Both the position numbers and the translations under genes were made by a program. Source: Haematococcus lacustris (taxonomy: Eukaryota > Chlorophyta > Chlorophyceae > Chlamydomonadales > Haematococcaceae). From it: a stretch of DNA of 64,000 nt. Shown here one piece after another: positions 56,132 to 64,000 of the stretch (positions are counted from its first letter, which is position 1; each line of letters begins with the position of its first letter). Where the stretch lies: assembly GCA_030144725.1 (NCBI GenBank), contig JASKMD010000025.1:4011716-4075715 (forward strand). Reading direction: 5' to 3'. The notes beneath the pieces were generated by a model. The model had not been told where the DNA came from and made no database searches. It saw only the letters and a program-made list of their open reading frames with translations.

Positions 56132-56500
56132 CAGCACCTTGGCCCTCAACCTTGAGCCTTCATTGCAGTCGAACACACTAAGCGTGGACCACTACAAAGC
56201 GGTGTTTTTGCCTGTGTGGAGTTCCCATCGCATGGCATGCTCATGGCCTACACATGGCCTACACATGGCATACACATGGCATACACATGGTCATGGTCGC
56301 CTACCACCTACGACATTGCCTGACCCGTTAGGGCTACACCGTAGAGTTGGCATGACAAAACATGCACTAATTGAAAGCTAATGACAGCTCAACAAAGGGG
56401 GGCACACACTACTGTGCCTCAGCAGGCTGCTGCTGCTGCTGAGCCTGGGGTGGCTTGTCTCGCAGCCGCTTGTAGCCCAGGCCAGGGCATTTACAAGGGC
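56132..56500 (-). mobile_element. Short mobile-element copy 1 with Fanzor-like C-terminal remnant
   Basis: The left part (56132-56363) is repeated exactly at 59054-59285. On the minus strand the right part encodes PGLGYKRLRDKPPQAQQQQQ and a stop at 56411-56409; the copy is cut at about 56500. The order (coding end, stop, 3' UTR, terminal CACCTTGGCCC) matches the copy at 61339-61776. I associate the coding end with the C-terminus of algal Fanzor-like proteins, from memory only. Confidence 0.65.
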
Positions 56501-57183
56501 CAGCAGCTGCATGCCCGTGAGGTCTGCACCACCTCTACAACCAAGGGAGCAGATGTGTTGGTGCTGGGCCACAGTGCCACGCCCTTGGATGCCGGAGCAT
56601 TGACCCACCTTGCTGTCAGCAATGCCCGTCAAGGCTGTCAGCAATGCCCGTCAAGGCTAGTGTGTCCCCACAGCCAGGCGTGCTAAGCAGCCTGGTGTGG
56701 TGTGATGTGATGTGTGAGTGTGTGTGTGCGCGCTGTGACCTAGGCATCTGGCTGCTGTGTGCAGGCTGCCTTGGACGCCCTGCCCAGCACTGCAGCCATC
56801 ACACACAAGCAGCTGCGTGTGAGTCATGAGGGCGTGTGGAGGCATGCAGGGGTGGGGCCAGGCACAGGGGGAAGTCTGGCTGAGTCCAGGGAGGCCACCA
56901 CATGGCCTGGCCCTCAGCGGTTATTATAGCTTCATTAGGGTAGGTAGCGGCATGAGAGGAGCAGGGGCTGTGGTGGAGACAGGGGTGGCCCTGTACAGCT
57001 GGCCTGGCTGAGTGTGACGGTGGGCTGGGTGGTGCAGGGGCCCAGCGGCCACTGTCAGCCATAGTAGGTCACAGCCTGAAGCGTCTCCCCTGACTCCGCT
57101 CCCTCCTGGGCCTTGGGCCTACAGCTGGCCTCTCCCCTGCTGCCAGCACAGCTGCCTCTCTGCCGCCCCCTGGCTGCCGGCAG

Positions 57184-60100
57184 GGGCTGCTGCGGCTGCT
57201 GCCCGCCCGTGAGGCCCTGAGGCTGAAGGCCCAGGCCGCCACCACCCTCAACGCGGGGGTCACCACCGCCTCCGCCCTGGCCTACACCAACGACATGGTG
57301 GACAGCACAGTGCAGGTATAGGTGACAGGGTCGACAGCACCTCCCTTACTGACACCTTGAGGCAGAACCATGTCCCCTCACTAACGTCAGGGTTGGGGGG
57401 CTGGTGCGGCCCCCTCCAGTAGACTGACCCGCCGTGCTCTGACCAGAGCCAAGGGGTGCGGACGACCCTCTGTACAGACCACGTGTCCTACAGCAACTTC
57501 CTCATCGGCCCGCAAAGTCAGAACCAGGTCCCCTCACTAGGGGTGGTGTCGTATGTGTATAGAGTACCTCTCTCACACATGGCATGGGCGCCTTCCACCT
57601 ACACTATTGCCTGACCCCTGTGGCAGGGCGATAGCCTAGAGTTGACATGGCAAACATGCACTGATTGTGAGCTGATGGCAGCCTGAAGGGGCCACACTGA
57701 GCCTCAACTGAGCCTCAACAGGCTGCTGCTGCTGGGCCCCGGGTGGCCGGTCTCACTTGTCTGCCTGGCCTCTGGCCTTTGGTGTTGAAGACTGGCGGCC
57801 CTGCGCCTTATCTGCTGTGCGGGCCCTGCTGCCTAGCAGCTCCTTACCCGGCTGTCTACTGCTCACAGCTGAGCTGACAAGGCTGAAGGAACTCAAGGAA
57901 TTCGTCCACCGCCACCATGGAGCTGGGGCTGGCTGCTGTGCATCACTCTCCCACCTCCGTATCTCACGCCTCAGCTGTTCACACATGGCACACACGTCTT
58001 CATGGCACACCTCAGCCTTCATGCACACACATGCATGCTTGCATGCACACCTCAGCTGTTCATGCACGTCACACGTTTCTGCATGACACAGCCATGACGT
58101 GGAGCTAGGGCCTGGCTCACCAGGGCTGTGCCGCTGCAGAGGGTGCGTGCGCAAGAGGAGGGCCGCTGGCGGGCTGAGCAGCAGGCGGGGGCGGCAGGGG
58201 CGGCTGAGGTGCCAGCCCCCCCCGTGTGGGCCTACCTGCTGCTGTCTTGGGACCGTCAGGTTCAAGCAGCCATCAAGATCCAGGTGGGACAGCTGGCAGC
58301 TAAGGGGGCTGGGGAGGTAGCCAGGCCGGGATAGGGCAGGCAGGCCTGCAGGCAGTGGGAAAGACAGTTCCTGGGCGGGGAAGCAGGCAGTGCGGCAGGG
58401 AGGGTGCCAGAGGGCAGGCAGGTGCGTGGGTTAGCCAGGTTGGGAGGAAGACAGGCCACTCCCACTGCCAGCAGCAAGTGGCTGGCTGAGCTTTGAGATG
58501 CTGACCTGGGGCACCCCACAGACTGCTGCCCCCTCCCCTGCCTGACCCTTGCCTCCTGCCTCCCCCCTACCCCCTACCTAGCCCGCACCTCCCTCCCTGC
58601 CTGGCCCGTCCCCCCTGCCTGGCCTTTGCCACCCTGCCTGGCCCTTGGCCTCCAGCAGGCCCCCTGCCCCCCACCTGCCCTCTGCAGCGTTCCTGGCGGG
58701 CATTCCGCAGCCGCTGTGAGGTCCATGGCTGGCCTTCAGGCGCAGGGCCCTCCCGGCCTGTCAAGCACCAGGGGCCCAGGGCCAGGTGAGGGGCGGGCTA
58801 GCAGCCCAAACGCCAGTCACACTGTGGCAGCCACCCCAGCGCCTTGCCTAGCCTGCGCCTGCATCCCCCACGTTTTGTTTAGATTTGCTTCTGTATGTTT
58901 TTATTGTGTCGAGGTGATTGTATACTCCCCTTCATAGAACCTTACAAACCTAGTACAAAAGCCTAGTTCAAAACTCAGCCTAAGAACCAATCAGAGAAAC
59001 ATAGTCAAACAACCTGCTACACAGCTAGTTGCTAGTCCAACCCAATGCAAGTCCAGCACCTTGGCCCTCAACCTTGAGCCTTCATTGCAGTCGAACACAC
59101 TAAGCGTGGACCACTACAAAGCGGTGTTTTTGCCTGTGTGGAGTTCCCATCGCATGGCATGCTCATGGCCTACACATGGCCTACACATGGCATACACATG
59201 GCATACACATGGTCATGGTCGCCTACCACCTACGACATTGCCTGACCCGTTAGGGCTACACCGTAGAGTTGGCATGACAAAACATCTACTAACACCTATC
59301 TATATACTAACATCTACTAACACCTGCTGATACTTACTTATACACAGGAGGCGATGTCACTCACTCTCGCACTCCCAAAGGGCACTTCCAAAGGGCACTT
59401 CCAAAGGGCACTTCCAGAGCCAGCTAGCAGCGCATCTTAGGCAATGCAAGTCCATCAGCGCTGCTGCGCTGTGCTGCTGCTAATCCTGCCAGCGCTGCCA
59501 GGGGTGTAGGCTTGGGTATGGTGTTAGCAGGGGTAAGGGTTGGGTTAGGGGTGAGCCATGAGGCAGTTGAGCACGTGTTGGCTGCAACAGGTACCTCCAA
59601 GGGCACCAGTCAAGGCGGCAGCGCAGCCAGCCAGCTGCACCACTGGAGGTCCGCACCTCAGTGAGTCAGGGCCCCTGCTGCTGCCCCTGCTGCTGCCCCT
59701 GCTGCTGCCCCTGCTGCTGCCCCTGCTGCTGCCCCTGCTGCTGCCCCTGCTGCTGCCCCTGCTGCTGCCCCTGCTGCTGCCCCTGCTGCTGCCCCTGCTG
59801 CTGCCCCTGCTGCTGCCCCTGCTGCTGCCCCCCCCTGCTGCCCCTGCTGCTGCCCCTGCTGCTGCCCCTGCTGCTGCCCCTGCTGCTGCCCCTGCTGCCC
59901 CTGCTGCCTCATCTGCTGCCCCCCCCTGCTGCCCTTGGCTCTCCAGCCAGTGGCTATCAGACCCTGCACCCCCTGCACCTCCACCTACAGCCTCTGCCCC
60001 CCTGCCCCCTGGCTAGACCCCGACCCTGGGTCCACCGCTGTGCTGCGGATCCTCCCTTGCGCTGCCCTGCCTGCACTGCTGGCTGCCACACACCACCACT

Positions 60101-61266
60101 GGCCCCTCACCCTCACCCTGACCCCTCACCCTCACCCTGACCCCACACCCTCACCCTGACCCCTCACCCTCACCCTGACCCCTCACCCTCACCCTGACCC
60201 CTCACCCTCACCCTGACCCCACACCCTCACCCTGACCCCACACCCTCACCCTGACCCCTCACCCTGACCCCTCACCCTCACCCTGACCCCACACCCTCAC
60301 CCTGACCCCTCACCCTCACCCTGACCCCACACCCTCACCCTGACCCCTCACCCTGACCCCACACCCTCACCCTGACCCCTCACCCTGACCCCTCACCCTC
60401 ACCCTGACCCCTCACCCTCACCCTGACCCCTCACCCTCACCCTGACCCCACACCCTCACCCTGACCCCACACCCTGCCCCTGACCCCTCAACAGGTGGTG
60501 GTGGCCGAGCTGATGCAGCGCATGGCCTCACAGCAGCGTGCAAGCACCCGCCTGCACCCTAGCCCGCCTGGGCCGCTGGCTGGGGGGGGTGGGGCCCAGG
60601 GCAGGGGGGCGGCGGAGGCTACGGCAGCAGAGGGTGGGGGGGAGGGGGAGCAGGGCGCAGGGGAGGAGCTGACGCAAGAGGAGATGCTGAAGGCTGCGCG
60701 CAAGCAGGCTCGCCGCCTGGTCAAGGATGCCGTGCACATGATGAGGTGAGTAGGGGGTGGGAGGTGGGGGGTGGGAGGTGGGGGGTGGGGGGTGGGAGCA
60801 GCAGGGTGGGGTGGGGTGGGGTGGGCGGCGACCCCATGGGAGGGGGCCGCATGGCCAGGACATGGCAGGAGGGTGAGTGTAGGGTGAGGGTGTGGGGTGG
60901 GGCATCTGCCACCCAAGGCACCCAGAGCCAGCCTCAGGGGCAATGGCACTGCTGACTGTGCCATGAGGGCAGGAGGAGCAGCCTGCTGCCTGAGCAGGGT
61001 GTCGCCAGTGGGGCAAGCGCACAGCTGGCGGTGGCATCGTGTGGGGGAAGGGGGGAGGCAGAAAGCTCGCTCAGGCTTGGGCAGCAGGGGGGGACCGCTG
61101 GCAGGCCCTTGTTTGACTACGGCCATGTGTGGGAGCTGCGGCCAGCAGGCATGAAGCACGATGTGCGGAGCGCGAAGCGAGAGCGGAAGCCCGGGTTGAG
61201 CGCCATTCGACGAGGGAGGCGGTGCGGAAAGTGGAGCGTGATCAAAGGGCGCTGATGCGCCTGAGG
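57184..61266 (+). CDS. Unrecognised multi-exon protein with IQ motif and coiled coil
   Basis: Exons that join in phase include 58139-58282 (WAYLLLSWDRQVQAAIKIQ) with 58688-58795 (RSWRAFRSRCEVHGW), which together make a calmodulin-binding IQ motif (AAIKIQRSWRAFRSR), and 60495-60745 (ELTQEEMLKAARKQARRL) with 61149-61266 (HEARCAEREARAEARVERHS), a charged coiled coil. Likely further exons are 57184-57318 (AREALRLKAQAATTLNAGV), about 57871-57916 (AELTRLKELKEFVHRHH) and about 59592-59660. Start and stop were not placed, and it is not certain that all belong to one gene. Cilia-associated IQ proteins are one possibility, but nothing specific is shown. Several mobile-element copies lie in its presumed introns. 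Confidence 0.5.
57555..57750 (-). mobile_element. Degenerate copy 2 of the same short mobile family
   Basis: Phrases such as CATGGCATGGGC, CACCTACACTATTGCCTGACCC, TAGAGTTGACATGGCAAACATG and GAGCTGATGGCAGC follow the order found in the copies at 56132 and 59054, with many substitutions and indels. The coding remnant is decayed. Boundaries are approximate. Confidence 0.55.
59056..59441 (-). mobile_element. Short mobile-element copy 3, non-coding, with 13-base flanking repeats
   Basis: Flanked by direct repeats CAATGCAAGTCCA at 59043-59055 and 59442-59454. The first 230 bases match 56132-56363 exactly; then an ACATCTACTAACACC-type repeat, AGGAGGCGATGTCACTCACTC, and three AAAGGGCACTTCC units follow. 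It lacks the coding remnant seen in copies 1 and 4, so it is an internal deletion derivative. Confidence 0.75.
59673..59933. repeat. CTGCTGCCC nonanucleotide repeat
   Basis: About 28 units of CTGCTGCCC with minor shortening near 59830 and 59900. Because the period is nine bases, all frames stay open, producing the Leu-Pro, Cys-Cys-Pro and Ala-Ala frames. Confidence 0.9.
60096..60490. repeat. CCCTCACCCTGA minisatellite
   Basis: About 400 bases of alternating CCCTCACCCTGACCC and CCACACCCTCACCCTGACC units end at the ACAG acceptor before 60495, so it is intronic. It is pyrimidine-rich but not a telomere repeat. Confidence 0.9.
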
Positions 61267-61283
61267 GTGAGTGCCTGCCTCCA

Positions 61284-61952
61284 TTTGCATGCGTGTATTC
61301 AGACGTTGCCGCCGGGCCTCACTATGCTGAAGAGCAGTATTTTGTTTGGAGGTGCCCTTTGGAGGTGTGAGAGTGAGTGACATCGCCTCCTGGATGTAAG
61401 TAGGTATGTATAGGTATGTATATGTATGTATATGTATATGTATAGGTATATGTATGCAGGGAGCGCTGCCTGCCAAGGGCAAGGAGTACCCTGGCCTGGG
61501 CTACAAGCGGCTGCGAGACAAGCCACCCAAGACCCGGCAGCAGCTTGCTATAGCACAGTAGTGTGTAGCCCCCCTTTGTTGAGCTGTCATCAGCTTACAT
61601 TAGTTCATGCAAGACATGCCAACTCTACATAATAGCCCTAACGGGTCAGGCAATAATGTAGGTGGTAGGCGACCATGTGCGATCATGGGAACTCCACACA
61701 GACAAAACCACCATTTTGTAGGGGTCAACAATGAGTGTTCCACTGCAATGAAGGCTCAAGGTTGAGGGCCAAGGTGGCTGAAGAGCAGTGTGCAAGGCTG
61801 AAGGTGTTCGAGGCGTGCCTGCACATGCTGACCAGCGCCCTACAGAGCGTTGCGGCTCCCCAGCTGCTGCTGCTGCTGCCCTGCTGCTGCCCTCCATTTG
61901 CATGCGTGTATTTCAGACATTGGCGTCGAGCCTCACTATGCTTGAAGAGCAG
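61284..61952 (+). repeat. Tandem duplication of an acceptor plus exon start, split by mobile element
   Basis: CATTTGCATGCGTGTATT(T)CAGAC, then TTG.CG.CG.GCCTCACTATG and GAAGAGCAG, occurs at about 61285-61337 and again at 61896-61953. Further downstream AGCGCCCTAC, GTTGTGGCTC and CCAGCTGCTG also correspond. The first copy carries the mobile element and a one-base difference (CTGAAG versus CTTGAAG); the second keeps the frame LASSLTMLEEQVVVASALLG. Confidence 0.75.
61339..61776 (+). mobile_element. Short mobile-element copy 4 with coding remnant and 13-base flanking repeats
   Basis: Flanked by GCTGAAGAGCAGT at 61326-61338 and 61777-61789. Inside, 61459-61561 encodes GALPAKGKEYPGLGYKRLRD, then KPPKTRQQLAIAQ and TAG, preceded by a CAG acceptor-like site. 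The rest is 3' UTR ending in GTTGAGGGCCAAGGTG, the inverse of the common CACCTTGGCCCTCAAC end. The 5' part (GAGTGAGTGACATCGCCTCC) matches copy 3 in reverse. It interrupts an exon-like sequence of the surrounding gene. Confidence 0.75.
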
Positions 61953-63908
61953 GTTGTGGTTGCGAGCGCCCTACTGGGCGTTGTGGCTCTCCAGCTGCTG
62001 CTGCTGCTGCTGCTGCCCCTGCGAGCCCCCTCGCTGAGTGTCGCGACTCTAAACTCGACGTGGCCGCAGGCCGAAGAGATTGTCGAGGGCGCGCGGTTGG
62101 CCAGAGCTCAGCTCCGGCTTCTAGACGCGCTTCGCGCCCAACTGCAGCGGCAGGCAGTGGCTCCGAGCGGTGGCGCATCCTGTTTAGGCACCGGAGACAG
62201 CCGGGGTGAGATCATTGCCGAGGAGCAGCGCGCAACGGTCCGTGGCATCTCAGCGGCGCCGGGCGGTGACGAGGCCGGCAATGAGCTCCACCCGGCTGTC
62301 GGGCGCGCGGCTGAGCAGCTTCAAAGCGATCATGTGGGTGGGCCTCGCCATGTCATGTCGCCCCACCTCTTCTCCCTAACCCTAACCCTCTTCACTCTCC
62401 ACCCACCCACCCTTACTCTCTGCACCCTGCTCTGCTGCTGTGCCGCAGGCAGGCTCCCCCACCACCCTGGACACTGTGCTGGACCGGCTGCAGCGCAACG
62501 CGATGGCCCGCGCAGCCCCTCCCCCCTCTCACCCCTCCCTGCAGCAGTGCACTCAAACAAATCAGGCGGGCGTGCACCTTCTTAGTCCGTCCCGGCGCAG
62601 CAGTCAAGCCGAGGGGCTTCAAGCCATTGGGCGGGTGCTGCGCTCCTCCATGACTGGCGGCCAACAGGCTGGCCTGGGCAGCCAGCGCCCCGCAGCCCCG
62701 GCCCTGGCTAGTAGCAGCAACCGCAGTCAGCGGCGCAGCAGCCAGGCAGGCTGTGGGCTGAGCGTGGCCTCCCCTGCCCGACAGCCCCGTGTGAGCGCTG
62801 GCATGGCAGGTAAGGGGGGTGGGATGGCTGGGGGCCGGGCAGGCCATAGGCCGGGCCTGCAAGGGGGCAATCAGGCTGGAGGGCAGGCCGGCAGGGTGAT
62901 GCAGGCAGGCTGTGCTCCCTGGCTTTGTGAAGCCGCACTGGCTCCCGCCTCAATCTGCCTTTGCACCCAAACGGCTCCCCCACTTCTGCCCCTGCCCCCC
63001 TGCCTGCCTGCCTGTCGCACAGGAAGCCCCCCCCCTCCCCTCCTCCCCCTCTCCCCTCCCCTGTTGCAGCTGGCCCCGCCCCCTCCTCCTCTCGACCCAG
63101 GGTGGGAGGGACTGGGCCTCATGGAGGCGCTGCCTGACTTCATGTCCTCAACCACCTCCCAGGTCAGCTGCTGGTGACCTCCACCGCCTGGCAGGCCCTC
63201 CTTGCCCTTAGCTGCTGTGAGTCCAGCGGCCGTGATCTCACGCCCTGGCATCTCCCCTGAGCAGCCCGGCTCTGGCTTTGCCTCTGGCCAGGAGCTGCTG
63301 CAGCACTTGCTGTTTCAGGCCAGCCAGCTGGTTGGGGGCAGGACCTGCTTGCTGGGCTGCAGTTGCCTCTACCCTGCCGCTGCAACAGCTGCTGTGGCTG
63401 TGGCCGCACGGTGGGGCACTCCCTAGTTGCCAGGTTGGGAAGGGATCTGAGCAGCTGCAGACATTGCAGGGGTGTAACTGGTGTGTGGCTTTTGCTTGCA
63501 GGCAACCTCCTCGAGTGGCACGGATGACGACTCCTCTGATGCTCTCAGCGACGACACCAGCAGTGACACCACCACCAGCAGTAGCAACAGCAGCGACGAC
63601 CTCAGCAGCAGTGATTGGAGCAGCAGCGAATTTAGTGAGACCGCATCATCGAGCAGCGCTTCGGATGGATCAGGCTCCGACAGGGCAGCCCGGCGTTGCT
63701 CGCGTGCTCAGCTCGCACTCGCCGCTGCGGCACATGCGGCTGCGGCGGGTCCGGTCATCCGCTCACACCGGCCCAGCGCTGAACAGTTCTGCATCAGTGC
63801 CAGCGAGGCCGAGGCTCGACATCCGACGGAAGGTGGTGAAAGCAACATCGACCGCGACAAGGAAGCGCCCTGTTTCGCCACGCATGTGCCGGTCGTGTCG
63901 ACATCGCG
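61896..63908 (+). CDS. Unrecognised gene, coiled-coil then Ser/Asp-rich exons, runs past window
   Basis: Plausible exons: from 61916 (TLASSLTMLEEQVVVASALL) through 62069 on (AEEIVEGARLARAQLRLLDA); 62448-62810 (TTLDTVLDRLQRNAMARA .. SAGMAG, then GTAAGG); about 63069-63162 (PGWEGLGLMEALPDFMSS); and 63503-63908 (SSGTDDDSSDALSDDTSSD, then RPSAEQFCISASEAEA), ending at a GTACGT donor. It may be the continuation of the IQ-motif gene, since the exon at 61149-61266 ends in phase 0 before it. The composition is low-complexity and acidic; no domain is recognised. The 3' end lies outside the window. Confidence 0.45.
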
Positions 63909-64000
63909 CCCGGTCGACAAGGCCATAAGGTACGTCGCAAAGCACACCCGACTGGGAAGCGCAACATTGCTTCACCTTGCGCAACACAACGCCGACCAAA

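Noticed and set aside
57555..57750. Separate gene on the strength of its conserved phrases
   Set aside because: The phrases match the order of the short mobile element copies, so it is a decayed copy.
60096..60490. Interstitial telomere repeat
   Set aside because: The unit is CCCTCACCCTGA, not the CCCTAAA or CCCTAAAA type of green algae.

Overview
This window looks like nuclear DNA from a green alga, most likely a chlamydomonadalean (volvocalean-type) chlorophyte. It has short exons with GTGAGT...GCAG introns, high GC, very long simple-sequence tracts, a plant-type LSM8, a plastid thioredoxin of the CITRX type and a plant AZG-type purine transporter. The style and several repeat families resemble Haematococcus as I remember it; that is an inference. 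One 500-base assembly gap (N) lies at 14344-14843.

Host genes, left to right: the last exon of an RNA polymerase (probably Pol III) second-largest subunit; a one-exon F-box/leucine-rich protein (2292-3971); a repeat-rich stretch (4.0-8.0 kb); a BSD-domain protein on the minus strand (about 8.08-11.49 kb); a gamma-tubulin complex component, probably GCP6-like, on the plus strand (about 12.75-22.84 kb); CITRX (minus) and LSM8 (plus) as a head-to-head pair (23.1-25.7 kb); a many-exon AZG purine permease (50.8-55.0 kb); and unrecognised genes that include an IQ motif and coiled coil (57-64 kb).

The most unusual part is 26-50.3 kb, a nested mobile-element complex. At its core is a Fanzor-like gene, the eukaryotic relative of TnpB and of RNA-guided nucleases. 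RuvC-type motifs are readable at 43503 (DPGRTN), 49806 (EHEFRTS) and 50136 (DRDVSAALNI). It is broken by a complete Ty1/copia retrotransposon with a 5-base target duplication and by an in-frame TGA, and it is cut off on its 5' side by a LINE-like element. The LINE (endonuclease, YADD reverse transcriptase, long Gly-Ala repeats) is itself split by a second copia element with identical LTRs and its own 5-base duplication.

A second mobile family lies at 56.1-61.8 kb. Several short copies share one terminus, two are flanked by 13-base direct repeats, and two retain a conserved C-terminal coding remnant (GLGYKRLRDKPP) that I associate with another algal Fanzor-like family.

Exon boundaries were worked out by eye from reading frame, splice-site consensus and family resemblance. 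They are strongest for LSM8, CITRX, the first seven BSD exons, AZG and the 3' half of the GCP gene.
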